A DNA stretch of 64,000 nucleotides, taken from assembly GCA_019634635.1 (NCBI GenBank), contig JAHCBB010000005.1, positions 109,474-173,473 on the forward strand, in the 5' to 3' direction. This document shows positions 48,214 to 58,104 of this stretch, in pieces. The stretch's first letter is position 1. Each line of letters opens with the position of its first letter. This DNA comes from Verrucomicrobiia bacterium. Its GTDB lineage: Bacteria; Verrucomicrobiota; Verrucomicrobiia; Limisphaerales; UBA9464. The notes beneath the pieces are model-generated. The model was not told the DNA's origin and ran no database searches. It was given only the letters and a program-made list of their open reading frames with translations. The position numbers and the translations under genes are program-made.

Positions 48214-48654
48214 ATGAAAGATCCTCTCAAGGTATTCACACAACTCCGGGCGGCGATGCTGAAGCGCCAGGCGGAGATTCAGGACGAGCTGGCCCGGATT
48301 GAAGAGGCGCTTGGCGGCGCTCCGGCGGCCCCGGCCCCGGTGCGGCCCCGCGCCCGCGCCGAGGCGGTCGAGGTCCAGGATCCAACCCCGGCCCCGACCC
48401 GGGGACGGGGCCGCCCGAAGGGCTCCGGGTCCGGCGCCCGAGGCCCGCGCAAGCGCGCCTCCAACTCCATGTCCCTGGCCGAGGCGGTCCTGACCGTCAC
48501 CAGGGCCAAGCCGCTCTCAAAGACGGAGATCCTCGCGGCGGTGGACCGGCTGGGCTACAAGTTCTCGGCCAAGGACCCGCTGAACTCCCTCAACACCACG
48601 TTGTACTCCAACAAGAAGATCAAAAACTTCGGCGGGACCTTCGGACCGAAGTAA
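48214..48654 (+). CDS. HARE-HTH DNA-binding protein with AT-hook-like motif
   Basis: 146 residues, very basic. An N-terminal helix (about 5-35, heptad-like) is followed by an Ala/Pro-rich linker with RGRGRPKG (63-70), an AT-hook-like motif. The C-terminal 60 residues (MSLAEAVLTVTRAKPLSKTEI onward) form a winged helix of the HARE-HTH type, as in the RNA polymerase delta subunit and eukaryotic ASXL proteins. GAGG lies nine bases before the ATG. It may be a nucleoid-associated or transcription-linked protein; its partners are unknown. Confidence 0.75.
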   Translation: MKDPLKVFTQLRAAMLKRQAEIQDELARIEEALGGAPAAPAPVRPRARAEAVEVQDPTPAPTRGRGRPKGSGSGARGPRKRASNSMSLAEAVLTVTRAKPLSKTEILAAVDRLGYKFSAKDPLNSLNTTLYSNKKIKNFGGTFGPK

Positions 48655-48851
48655 TCCCGCACCGGCCGTCAGGAATACCCTGCCGACCTTGCAGCAGAGC
48701 CCGCGCCGCCCGCGACCGCGAAGGTTGCTGGCGGCGCCGGGCCCGTGTCCTGAGGCGTCTCCCACGATTTTCAAGGCACCGGTTCAGGGTGCCCTTCGGC
48801 GGAGGCACCTCCTTGACCGCGGGATCCTTCACCCGGCCAACGCCGCCGTTG

Positions 48852-49724
48852 ATGTCGCTCCGCTTCCGTCCGCATGCGGCCCTGGTGCTGGTGCTGGTGG
48901 TCGAACTCACGGGCGCCTGTCGTTCCGTTCCCCTCGACGCCCTCGTCGCTGCCAAGCCCGCGGCCCCGGCGGGGGCCGCGGTCGCCCTCTTCAACGGCTG
49001 CGATCTGTCGGGGTTTTACACGTGGCTGGTGGACACCCGTTTCCAGGATCCCCGGCGGGTCTTCTCGGTCACCAACGGCTGGCTCCGCATCTCCGGAGAC
49101 GGTCTGGGCTACCTTGCAACCCGCGAGTCCTTCCGGGACTACGAGCTGACCATCGAGTTCAAGTGGGGCAGCACCAACACGCATTGGGGCGATCGCTCCG
49201 GCAGGGCGCGCGACTCCGGAATCTTCCTCCACGCGACCGGTCCCGACGGCAACAGCCACGATGGTGGCGGTGCGTTCATGGCGGCCATCGAATGCAACCT
49301 CTTCGAGGGTGCCACCGGTGACCTCCTCCTGATCCGCGGTGACGACGCCCGGGGGAACCTGATCGCCCCGCGCGTGACGGTCACAAGCGACGGCCGACGG
49401 GACGCCGATGGCTGGCCCTGGTGGTCCCCGGAGGGGAGCCCCATCACTCTCGAGCGCTGGGGCCGGGTGAACTGGCGGAACAAGGACGCGAACTGGCGGG
49501 ACATCACCGGCTTTCGAGGCCCCAGGGATGTCGAGCGTCCGCCCGGCGAGTGGAATCAACTCGTCATCACCTGCCGCGACGGAACCATCCGCATTGTGCT
49601 CAACGGCCAGCTCACGACTGAGGCGACCCTGGTCTGGCCGCGCGAAGGAAAGCTGCTGCTCCAGTGCGAGGGCTCGGAGATCTACTTCCGCAGGATGCTC
49701 GTCCGGCGGATTGAGATTGAGTGA
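48852..49724 (+). CDS. DUF1080 (3-keto-disaccharide hydrolase-type) lipoprotein
   Basis: 290 residues. The signal ends in LTGAC, a lipobox with the lipidated Cys at 23. The mature part is a concanavalin-like beta-sandwich of the DUF1080 family: ALFNGCDLSGFYTWLVDT, FRDYELTIEFKWG, RDSGIFLHATGPDG and WNQLVITCRDGTIRIVLNG. Members are abundant in Verrucomicrobia and Planctomycetes and several hydrolyse 3-keto-glycosides. I chose the ATG at 48852 because it gives a clean lipoprotein signal; an ATG at 48789 is in frame upstream. Confidence 0.87.
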   Translation: MSLRFRPHAALVLVLVVELTGACRSVPLDALVAAKPAAPAGAAVALFNGCDLSGFYTWLVDTRFQDPRRVFSVTNGWLRISGDGLGYLATRESFRDYELTIEFKWGSTNTHWGDRSGRARDSGIFLHATGPDGNSHDGGGAFMAAIECNLFEGATGDLLLIRGDDARGNLIAPRVTVTSDGRRDADGWPWWSPEGSPITLERWGRVNWRNKDANWRDITGFRGPRDVERPPGEWNQLVITCRDGTIRIVLNGQLTTEATLVWPREGKLLLQCEGSEIYFRRMLVRRIEIE

Positions 49725-49935
49725 AGGGGACCTGCTGTGTGTGGACCGGACGCCCCCCCAACTTCCATAGGGATTCCGACCATCGCCGTGGGAATGCAGC
49801 GCGGAAGAATTGATCCCCGATGTCACGCGCCGATTTGAAATGCGTTTGGAGCTTGTGGCGCCGGGACAGCCTCGAGCCTCCGCCGCCCGGGCACGCTTCA
49901 CCGCGACCGATTCCCGTTCCCAACCGTCCAAGCGG

Positions 49936-51360
49936 CTACAGGATCGGCGCGAGGAGCCGGGCGGCTCGGGCTCCGGCTTTGAACAGCAGCGGGCGGTGGT
50001 CGTAATCACGGGCGTCTGCGTTCTCGGAGGCGGAAAAATCCGCCTCAAACATCGCCGCAACTTCAGACGCGAACTGCCGGTCGGCGACCGCGAGCGTGAT
50101 TTCGAAATTCAGGCGGAAGGAACGATTGTCGAAATTCTTCGTGCCCACAGCGGCGAAGTGATCGTCAACCAGCAGCGCCTTCTGGTGGAGGAAGCCGCCG
50201 GTGAAGCGGTGGATGTGAAGGTTCGGGTGATCCAGTTCCGTGAGAATGGCGAAGGACGCGAGCCAGACCAGCCACTGATCGGGCTTCATCGGCAGCAGAA
50301 TGCGGACCTCCACGCCCCGGATGCCGGCAAGTTGCAGCGCGTGCAGGATGCCTTCATCCGGCACGAAGTACGGACTCGCGATCCAGAGCCGGTGCTCCGC
50401 CATGGAGATCGCCTGATGGAAAAAGAGCGTGCAGCGTTCGCGTTCATCGGACGGCCCGGAGGACAGTACAAGGGCCCGCTGGCCACTGTCCGACGGCAGG
50501 TTTTCCGGAGCCTGCCAGCATCCCTTCAGAAGTTCGCCGGTGGCGAAAGCCCAGTCGGCGGCGAAAACCATCTGCAACTGCATCGCAGCGGGGCCCTCCA
50601 CCCGCACATGCGTGTCGCGCCACGCTCCGAATTTCGGGTCCAGGCCAAGGTATTCGTCGCCGACATTGTGGCCGCCCACGAAACCCAAGCGCCCATCAAC
50701 GATCACGTTCTTGCGGTGGTTGCGGAAATTGAGCCGCCAGCGTTCGCGCCAGCCGCTCACGGCGCAGAAGGTGGCCATCTTGAGCCCACGATCACGCCAT
50801 TTTTGGATCACGGACGGCTTCATCGCGGCACTGCCGAAGCTGTCGAACAGAAAGCAAACCTCGACCCCTTCCGCTGCCCTGGCGGCGAGCGCCTCCAGCA
50901 GGCGGGTGCCCAGGCCGTCCTCGCGCATGATGTAAAACTGGACAAAGACGCTATGCCGCGCGGTCGCAATCCCGGCGAGGATGGAGGCGAAGGTTTCCTC
51001 ACCGTTGATGAGCAAACGGAGCTGGTTGCCGCGTAAAAACTCCTCGCCAGCGATGGCGGCGACGTCGGCCACCCGCGCGGGCAGAATCCCGGCGCGCCCG
51101 ACCTGGAACGGTTTGATTTCATCGCGCACGCGATGGACTTCGCAGCGGTGTTTCACCAGTTTTCGCTGCATGGCCCGCGAGTGGAACTCAAACCGCCGGC
51201 TCCCGAAAAACCAATAGAGCGGCAGCCCCGGGATCGGAAACGCCACCAACCCGATGATCCAGGCGACCGAGCCCTGCGCCGTGCGCACGGTGAAGAGCGC
51301 GTGCACCGCGCTCAGGATCGCGACGCCCTCCACCACCAGATAGATCAGCGGGAAAATCAA
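49936..51360 (-). CDS. cls: Cardiolipin synthase-like phospholipase D family protein
   Basis: 474 residues. Two N-terminal membrane segments (IFPLIYLVVEGVAILSAVHA, VAWIIGLVAFPIPGLPLYW) are followed by two PLD domains with HRKNVIVDGRLGFVGG and HQKALLVDDHFAAVGTKN, both HxK(x)4D motifs. These features fit bacterial ClsA, which condenses two phosphatidylglycerols. The start is uncertain. The family begins at the first membrane helix, where only TTG (51360, or 51393/51396) is available; AAAGGAG lies at 51383-51377. The long frame upstream to 51864 does not look coding. Confidence 0.85.
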   Translation of the reverse strand: MIFPLIYLVVEGVAILSAVHALFTVRTAQGSVAWIIGLVAFPIPGLPLYWFFGSRRFEFHSRAMQRKLVKHRCEVHRVRDEIKPFQVGRAGILPARVADVAAIAGEEFLRGNQLRLLINGEETFASILAGIATARHSVFVQFYIMREDGLGTRLLEALAARAAEGVEVCFLFDSFGSAAMKPSVIQKWRDRGLKMATFCAVSGWRERWRLNFRNHRKNVIVDGRLGFVGGHNVGDEYLGLDPKFGAWRDTHVRVEGPAAMQLQMVFAADWAFATGELLKGCWQAPENLPSDSGQRALVLSSGPSDERERCTLFFHQAISMAEHRLWIASPYFVPDEGILHALQLAGIRGVEVRILLPMKPDQWLVWLASFAILTELDHPNLHIHRFTGGFLHQKALLVDDHFAAVGTKNFDNRSFRLNFEITLAVADRQFASEVAAMFEADFSASENADARDYDHRPLLFKAGARAARLLAPIL

Positions 51361-51814
51361 TGTGCTGAAACGAACACTCCTTTCGCAGCTCAACAAGGGT
51401 CCACCGCGAAACCCGCGGGAAGGCTGCTGCCCTCGAACGAGCGGGACGAGCAAAATCTCGCCAGCGGGCGCTCCATCCGCAGTGCCGGGTGAGGCCCGTA
51501 CGTCCGTCAATCGTTGCGGCGCCGGCCGACGGATGATCCTGGGCCTGCGGCGGCCTCCGTTGAGGTATTCCTCCACGGCCACGCGGTGCGGCCGCCCAAA
51601 ATACGTCAACTCGGACGATTTCTCGGGATTCCCGTGAGGTGGCTGTGGATGCAGATTCCACCGGCTTCCGAACGCTGACGGAAATCCTCCATTTCCTGAG
51701 GATTGCTCACCTCCAGACCTCACAATGGGCGGTGGCTTTGAGATTGACTTGGCGTTTATTTCTGTAAACCTCACGGCAGATTCAACCGGCTCCAACGCAT
51801 AGCTCGACACGCCC
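51361..51814. other. Gene-free stretch between cls and the delta-60 gene
   Basis: Open frames exist on the minus strand but their products are low-quality, Arg/Pro-rich and match nothing I recognise. No tRNA, known riboswitch or terminator is evident. It would have to carry the promoters of two divergent genes. Confidence 0.4.
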
Positions 51815-53236
51815 ATGGAACCCAAACGCCTTCGCAGTCCGCTCCGGAACGCGCTGATTCTCACTTGGATGGCCCTGACCGCCGGAGTTCGGGCGGCCGC
51901 TCAGGCATCCGGTGAATTGGATCCGAACTTCCACCCGCCCGCGGGACTTCGGATCGGGGCGTCGGACCCTGCGGCGCTGAGCCCGGACGGGCTCCTCTGG
52001 GTGCACATGTTCCAACCGGAGGTCGGCCTTCCTCCGCTGATCGGACTCAGGCCGGACGGTTCGGCCCTCCCATTGCCCCCGTTCCCGACGCCGGTGACCG
52101 CCATTGGATTTTTCGGATCCCCAGATCGTACGCGTCCTCCTCCCGACCGAAGGCGGGAGTTATTATGTGGGGGGAAATCTGCGGAGCCACCAGGGGCGCA
52201 CCGTCTCGAATCTGATTCGGATCGGGCATGAAGGTCAGTTGGATTTGGGCTTTGCGCCCACGTTGACCCGCTCCGCGGGCTTCGAAGCCGGCGTCCTGGT
52301 GACGACCGTTCAACCCCTGGGAGACGGGAGGCTCGTCGTGGGTGGCCAATTCGACATCGTGAATGGGAAGCCCCGAAAGGGGCTGGCCATCCTCCGGAGC
52401 GATGGTTCCCTGGACGAGGGCTTCGACGCCCGCCTTGCCACCTCAGCGGAGGTCCGTTCGGTGCGGGTCGAGCCGGGAGGGCGAATCCTGGTGGGCGGAA
52501 GCCATCTGTTGGCGGATGAGGCGCGTGGCGTTCCGGAGGGTTCGCGGAACCTGGTCCGATTGACACGGGAAGGCCGACCGGATCCAGACTTCAACAGTGA
52601 TGCCGGCCCGGTGGAGGCTCTTGTGGACGCCGAAGCGGGGGGGCAGTGGTGGCCCACGATCTGGTCCCGCGGCTGAATTGGATCCTTCCCGCCGGCATCC
52701 GCGATCCCGGATACCAGTCGCTCAATCGGCTGATTCCGGACCTGGCCTTTGGACCTCTGCCGCTTCAGCGCGGAGATTTGGGGGACGTCTACGTGGGTCT
52801 CGGACCCCTGGCGAGACTCGAGGACGTGGGCCGCGTGGGATTGGCGGTCGCCGCCCGAATTCCGGCATCCGGAATTGTGGACGATACCTTTGCCCCCACA
52901 AGTGTGCCCGTCGGTTACACAACGGCGCTGGCGTGGAGCGCGGAGGGCCGATTGGTGGCGGCATCCCTGGTGCAGGGGCAAGCGCTCTCCATGCTGTACG
53001 TATTCCGGCCCGATCCAGACAGGGTGCTGGCCGAGCCCCGTGTGGTCGAAGGTCAACTCCGGGCAACACTGGCGACCCTTTCGGGCCGGCGGTACGCCCT
53101 GGAAACGCGATCGCCGGATCTTCCAGGCGCGTGGCGGCACGTGGAGGAACTTGAGGGCGATGGGTATCTGCGGACGCTGTCCGTTCCCCTGGACAACGCC
53201 GCCCCACAATTCGTTCGCGTGCGGCGGATCCGCTGA
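51815..53236 (+). pseudogene. Delta-60 repeat (DUF5122) secreted protein gene broken by two single-base shifts
   Basis: The ATG at 51815 opens a signal peptide (LTWMALTAGVRAAAQA), and four delta-60-type units follow: GELDPNFHP, GQLDLGFAPT, GSLDEGFDARL and GRPDPDFNSDAG. The frame shifts once at a T5 run (52109-52113), where removing one T gives IGFSDPQIVRVL, and shifts back at a G7 run (52637-52643), where adding one G gives EAGGAVVAHDLV. Read through both, it is a 473-residue beta-propeller-like protein with a C-terminal domain. The shifts may be real mutations or homopolymer sequencing errors. Confidence 0.8.
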
Positions 53237-53299
53237 AACCAACACCTGCCATGTTGGGAGATTCGTCGGGAAACGACGCCGCATCTGAGAAGGCGCCCG

Positions 53300-53497
53300 G
53301 TGACGGGCTCATCTCCGCGCCGCAGTGCAGGTCCCTACGCCCTCTGCGGCTTCGCCAATCTCGGGAGCGTTGACATCCAGATCGGCGGGATCAGCGCCCT
53401 GGCCACCACCCGCCGCGGCGATCTCGCGCGGTTGGGCCTGCGGGCAATGGCGGCGGGACTCTTGGCGTGCTACCTGACCGCCGGCGTCATCACGTAG
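53300..53497 (+). pseudogene. C-terminal remnant of a concentrative nucleoside transporter (NupC/CNT)
   Basis: From about 53327 the frame reads [20 protein letters not shown] and [16 protein letters not shown], ending with a stop at 53497. This is the last conserved part of CNT transporters (their consensus here is [17 protein letters not shown], then RRGDLARLG). The roughly 350 residues that come before it in a full protein are absent, with the broken delta-60 gene immediately upstream. Confidence 0.75.
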
Positions 53498-53806
53498 ACG
53501 ACCCACTGGTCACGGACTCTTGGCGGGCGGCGAACCGGGAAGCCGTGGGGAGTGCCCCCGACCCCCGCAGTCGCAGGACGTCATCTCCGCCTGCGTCGGA
53601 GCTTCCTCCTCCCATGACCGCAGTCACCCCAGAACCCCCGATTCGTCACGTTAACGTCATTGTCGGGTCAGGGAGCGCCACAATTTCCGCAAGCCGGCAG
53701 GAGCATCGGATCCGCAACGTCAGCCGCCATCCCCCGTCGAGGGGCGCAAACCCTCCCCGCGGACGGGATGCCCAAACCGACAAGCGCCCCTTTACGTTTG
53801 GGGAGG
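53498..53806. other. Intergenic stretch before the RND operon
   Basis: No gene or RNA structure was recognised. It should hold the promoter of the efflux operon. An open frame from 53660 runs into the adaptor, but its first 49 residues lack family features. Confidence 0.4.
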
Positions 53807-54925
53807 ATGAAGACACGAGGTCCCGTTCAATGGTCCCTGATTCTGGGAGGAGGCGTTGTCGCCGGCCTCCTGTTCGCCGGATGCCAGCAACACGAATCGG
53901 TTGCGGATCATGCACCGGAGGCCGAGGCGTCGAAGTTGGTCGTCACCCGGCCCCTGAAGCGGGATACGGTGGTGATGCGGGACTTCGTTTGCCGAATCCA
54001 CTCCTCCCAGAACATTGAAGTCCGGGCGCTGGAGCGGGGGTATCTGCAATCGGTGGAGGTCTCGGAGGGACAGTTCGTCCATCAGGGGCAACGGATGTTC
54101 AAGATCCTCCCGCTGCTCCATGAGGCGGAACTGAAGCGGGCGGAGGCCGAAGCCCAGGCGGCCGCCGTGGAATTCGACAACACGCGCCAGCTCGCCGAAA
54201 AGAAGGTGGTCTCTGAATCCGAGCTGGCCATCACCCGCGCCCGGATGGAGAAGGCTCAGGCCGAGGTCAGCCTCGCACGGGCCCACCTGGAATTCACCGA
54301 TGTCCGGGCCCCCTTCGACGGTCTGGTGGACCGCCTCCGGGTCCGGACCGGGAGTCTCATCGCCGAGGGGGATCTCCTCACGACCCTCTCGGACAACCGG
54401 ACCATGTGGGTGTACTTCAACCTCCCGGAAGCCGACTACCTCGAGTATGCCTCCCAGCCGCAGCCGGACGATCGCAAGGTGGTGGACCTGATCATGGCCA
54501 ACGGAAACGTCTTTGGCCACCCGGGCCGAATCTCGACGATCGAAGCCGAATTCAACGCCGAGACCGGCACCATCCCCTTCCGCGCCGACTTCCTGAATCC
54601 GGAGGGATTGCTCCGGCATGGGGCGACCGGAAGCATCCGCATGAAGAAACTCCTGCCCGGGGCGGTGCTGGTGCCCCAGAAGGCAGTCCATGACGTCCTC
54701 GATCACCACTACGTGATGGTGGTCGGAACGGACGGCGCGCTGACCCAGCAGCGGATCCGGGTCACGGACGAACTCGAGGACTTCTTCGTCGTGGGCGCCG
54801 GTGTGACTGAAAACGACACGATCGTGATTGAGGGCGGCCGCCCGCCGACCGGTGCCGCGCGGGTTGAGCCCGAGTTCGTCCCGCCGGAAACGGCATTCCA
54901 GAACCTCAAACTCCGCGCGGAGTAG
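53807..54925 (+). CDS. RND efflux periplasmic adaptor (lipoprotein)
   Basis: A 372-residue membrane fusion protein. The lipoprotein signal ends LLFAGC (Cys 25). The lipoyl halves (EVRALERGYLQSVEVSEGQFV and FTDVRAPFDGLVDRLRVRTGS) flank an unusually short alpha-hairpin (about 110-160), and barrel and membrane-proximal domains follow. The ATG at 53807 is chosen for the signal, although GGGGAGG abuts it with no spacer; in-frame starts lie at 53768 and 53660. The permease follows after 14 bases. Confidence 0.92.
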   Translation: MKTRGPVQWSLILGGGVVAGLLFAGCQQHESVADHAPEAEASKLVVTRPLKRDTVVMRDFVCRIHSSQNIEVRALERGYLQSVEVSEGQFVHQGQRMFKILPLLHEAELKRAEAEAQAAAVEFDNTRQLAEKKVVSESELAITRARMEKAQAEVSLARAHLEFTDVRAPFDGLVDRLRVRTGSLIAEGDLLTTLSDNRTMWVYFNLPEADYLEYASQPQPDDRKVVDLIMANGNVFGHPGRISTIEAEFNAETGTIPFRADFLNPEGLLRHGATGSIRMKKLLPGAVLVPQKAVHDVLDHHYVMVVGTDGALTQQRIRVTDELEDFFVVGAGVTENDTIVIEGGRPPTGAARVEPEFVPPETAFQNLKLRAE

Positions 54926-54939
54926 CCCGCCCCGATCCC

Positions 54940-57900
54940 ATGTTCACCCGCATCCTCCGCCGACCCGCCCTGGCGATCGTCATCTCGCTCCTCATCCTCT
55001 TCCTGGGCGGCCTCTCGATCGCCACGATGCCGGTCTCCCAGTTCCCCGAGGTCGCCCCGGTGGTGGTCATGGTCACCCTCGACTACCCCGGCGCGAGCGC
55101 CAAGGTGCTCGAGGAGTCGTGCCTCATCCCCCTGGAACGTTCGATCAACGGCGTCCCCAACATGAAATACATGACCTCGGATGCCACGAGCGCCGGGGAG
55201 GCCACCATCCAGGTGGTGTTCAACATGGGGACGGATCCGAACCAGGCGACGGTCAACGTCATGAACCGGGTCAACCAGGTGATGAGCCGCCTCCCGCCGC
55301 TCGTCCAGCGCGAGGGGGTCCTCGTCAACAATCTCACCCCCAACATGCTGATGTATGTGAACCTGTATTCCACGGACAAGAATGCGGACATGCAGTTCCT
55401 CTTCAACTACGCCTACATCAACCTGATCCCCGAACTCAGCCGGATTCCGGGCGTCGGCTCCGCCAAGATCCTGGGGACCCGTCAGTACGCCATGCGGATC
55501 TGGCTGAACCTGGAGCGAATGCGCGCCTACAACGTGTCCACCGAGGAGGTGATGAAGGCGCTCGCCGACCAGAGTGTGATCGGCTCCCCGGGACGACTCG
55601 GCCGCGCCGACAGCAAGACCTCGCAGTCCCTGGAGTACGTGCTCACCTATGTCGGCCGGTTCAACGAGGTTGACCAGTATGAAAACGTCATTCTCCGCGC
55701 CACCGACCAGGGGGAGCTTCTGCGCCTCAAGGACATCGCCACGGTGGAACTCGGCAGTGAATTCTACGACCTGTATTCCGACCTTGATGGCCGTCCCTCC
55801 GCGGCCATCGTCATCAAGCAGAGCATCGGAAGCAACGCCCACGATGTCATCAAGCAGGTCAAGGCCCGGCTTGCGGAATTCAGGGAGAAGTCCCTCCCGC
55901 CGGGGATGGACTACCGGATCAGCTATGATGTCTCGACGTTCCTGGATGCCTCCTTCGAGAAGGTGATCCACACGCTGATCGAGGCCTTCCTCCTGGTGGC
56001 CCTGGTCGTTTTTGCATTTCTGGGGGACCTGCGCTCCACCTTGATCCCCGCCCTCGCCATCCCGGTGTCCTTGATCGGCACCTTCTTCCTGATGAAGCTG
56101 TTCGGGGTGGCCATCAACCTGATCACGCTGTTCGCCCTCGTCCTGGCCATCGGCATCGTGGTGGACAACGCGATCGTGGTCGTCGAGGCGGTGCATGCCA
56201 AGATGCACGGCACCGGCCATTCCTCCTACCGGGCCACCCAGCTGGTGATGCACGAGATCGGGGGCGCGGTGATCGCCATCACCCTGGTCATGACCGCGGT
56301 GTTTGTGCCCGTCACGTTCATGAGCGGGCCGGTCGGGGTGTTCTACCGGGAGTTCTCGATCACCATGGCGGTCGCCATCGTGCTGTCGGGGGTCATGGCC
56401 CTCACCCTGACGCCGGTGCTGTGCGGGATGCTCCTCCGGGCGCCCGGCCACGGGACGACCCCGCGCGGCCCGGTGGCCTGGCTTCTGCAGCAGTTCAACC
56501 GCCGGTTCGAACAGGTGACGAACGGGTACGTCGCCCTGTTGCGACGCATTGCCAGCCGCTGGATCCTCACCGCCGTCGGACTGGCGGCCGCCCTGGTCGC
56601 GATCCAGCAGATCGGAAGCCGGCTGCCCGCCGGATTCATCCCGGCGGAGGACCAGGGCATGATCTACGCCATCCTCCAGACGCCCCCCGGATCCACCCTC
56701 GAGCGCACCTTTGCCAAATCCACGGAGCTGCAGAAGATCGCGAATGAGATCGAGGGGGTCGAATCGGTGTCCTCGCTGGCCGGCTACGAGGTCCTGACGG
56801 AGGGACGCGGCTCCAATGCCGGCACGTGCCTCATCAACTTGCAGCACTGGTCGCGGCGCAGGCAGACGGCGGCGCAGATCATCGCGGAGCTGGAGAATCG
56901 TTGCCGGGCGATCTCGGGCGCCACCATCGAGTTCTACGAGCCCCCCGCGGTTCCGGGCTACGGGGCCGCGGGCGGATTCTCGCTGCGCCTCCTCGACAAG
57001 TCGGCCACGGGTGACTACGACCGCCTCCAGAAGGTCAACCAGGAGTTCATGGAGGCGCTCGGGAAGCGGAAGGAACTCCGCGGCCTCTTCACGTTCTTCA
57101 GCGCCAATTATCCGCAGATCGAGCTGGTTGTGGACAACCAGGCCGCAATGCAGAAGGGGGTCTCCATCGGGAAGGCCATGGAGAACCTCTCCATCCTGAT
57201 CGGCAGCACCTATGAACAGGGGTTCATCAAATTCGGACAGTTCTTCAAGCTGTATGTCCAGGCGGATCCCAAGTTCCGGCGCCTCCCGAAGGATCTCAAT
57301 GATCTCTATTTGTCCAACGAGAAGGGCGAGATGGTCCCCTACTCGGCGTTCGTGACCTTGAAACACCGGCAGGGACTCAATGAGATCACCCGGTACAATG
57401 CCTATCCGGCGCCGACCATCCAGGGGGCACCGGCCCCGGGGTTCAGCAGCGGCGATGCCATCCGCGCGATCCAGGAGGTTGCCGCCACCACGTTGCCGCG
57501 AGGCTATGACATCGGGTGGGCGGGGCTGTCGTTCGATGAAGTCCAACGCGGCCATGAGGCCGTCTACATCTTCCTCATTGTCCTGCTGTTCGTGTACCTG
57601 GTGCTGGTCGGACAGTACGAGAGCTTCTTCCTGCCGCTGGCGGTCATCCTGTCCCTGCCGGTTGGGGTGATGGGCTCCTTCCTGATGCTGAAGGCCATGG
57701 GACTGGACAACGACATCTACGCCCAGGTGGGCCTCATCATGCTGGTGGGCCTGCTGGGCAAGAACGCGATCCTGATCGTGGAGTTCGCCGCCCAGCGTCA
57801 CAGCGAGGGGGCCCCGGTTCTCGAGGCCGCCATCGAGGGGGCCCGGGCCCGGTTCCGCCCAATCCTGATGACCTCCTTCGCCTTCATCGCCGGGATGATC

Positions 57901-58104
57901 CCCCTGCTGAGGGCTTCCGGTGCGGGGGCCATTGCCAGCCGCACGATCGGAGCCTCCGCCGCGGGCGGCATGCTCCTGGGCACGGTGCTGGGAGTCCTCG
58001 TGATCCCCGGACTCTACTACGTGTTCGCCAGCCTCTCCGGACGCAGGAAGCTCCTTCCGGACGAGGATGAACTGCCGCTCAGCGAGATCCCCGAGCGCGA
58101 ATGA
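54940..58104 (+). CDS. RND efflux permease (HAE1 family)
   Basis: A 1054-residue inner-membrane proton antiporter. It begins MFTRILRRPALAIVISLLIL, has 12 membrane segments in two halves and two large periplasmic loops (QFPEVAPVVV, GVPNMKYM). In TM4 the proton-relay Asp pair is reduced to Asp-Asn (GIVVDNAIVVVE); in AcrB both are Asp. The TM10 Lys is kept (GLLGKNAILIVE). It should export drugs or other amphiphiles with the adaptor (14 bases upstream) and the outer-membrane factor, whose start overlaps its stop (ATGA). Confidence 0.95.
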   Translation: MFTRILRRPALAIVISLLILFLGGLSIATMPVSQFPEVAPVVVMVTLDYPGASAKVLEESCLIPLERSINGVPNMKYMTSDATSAGEATIQVVFNMGTDPNQATVNVMNRVNQVMSRLPPLVQREGVLVNNLTPNMLMYVNLYSTDKNADMQFLFNYAYINLIPELSRIPGVGSAKILGTRQYAMRIWLNLERMRAYNVSTEEVMKALADQSVIGSPGRLGRADSKTSQSLEYVLTYVGRFNEVDQYENVILRATDQGELLRLKDIATVELGSEFYDLYSDLDGRPSAAIVIKQSIGSNAHDVIKQVKARLAEFREKSLPPGMDYRISYDVSTFLDASFEKVIHTLIEAFLLVALVVFAFLGDLRSTLIPALAIPVSLIGTFFLMKLFGVAINLITLFALVLAIGIVVDNAIVVVEAVHAKMHGTGHSSYRATQLVMHEIGGAVIAITLVMTAVFVPVTFMSGPVGVFYREFSITMAVAIVLSGVMALTLTPVLCGMLLRAPGHGTTPRGPVAWLLQQFNRRFEQVTNGYVALLRRIASRWILTAVGLAAALVAIQQIGSRLPAGFIPAEDQGMIYAILQTPPGSTLERTFAKSTELQKIANEIEGVESVSSLAGYEVLTEGRGSNAGTCLINLQHWSRRRQTAAQIIAELENRCRAISGATIEFYEPPAVPGYGAAGGFSLRLLDKSATGDYDRLQKVNQEFMEALGKRKELRGLFTFFSANYPQIELVVDNQAAMQKGVSIGKAMENLSILIGSTYEQGFIKFGQFFKLYVQADPKFRRLPKDLNDLYLSNEKGEMVPYSAFVTLKHRQGLNEITRYNAYPAPTIQGAPAPGFSSGDAIRAIQEVAATTLPRGYDIGWAGLSFDEVQRGHEAVYIFLIVLLFVYLVLVGQYESFFLPLAVILSLPVGVMGSFLMLKAMGLDNDIYAQVGLIMLVGLLGKNAILIVEFAAQRHSEGAPVLEAAIEGARARFRPILMTSFAFIAGMIPLLRASGAGAIASRTIGASAAGGMLLGTVLGVLVIPGLYYVFASLSGRRKLLPDEDELPLSEIPERE

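Noticed and set aside
51361..51864. Upstream extension of the cardiolipin synthase frame
   Set aside because: It adds 168 residues of Arg/Pro-rich sequence with no family features. The protein begins at the first membrane helix.
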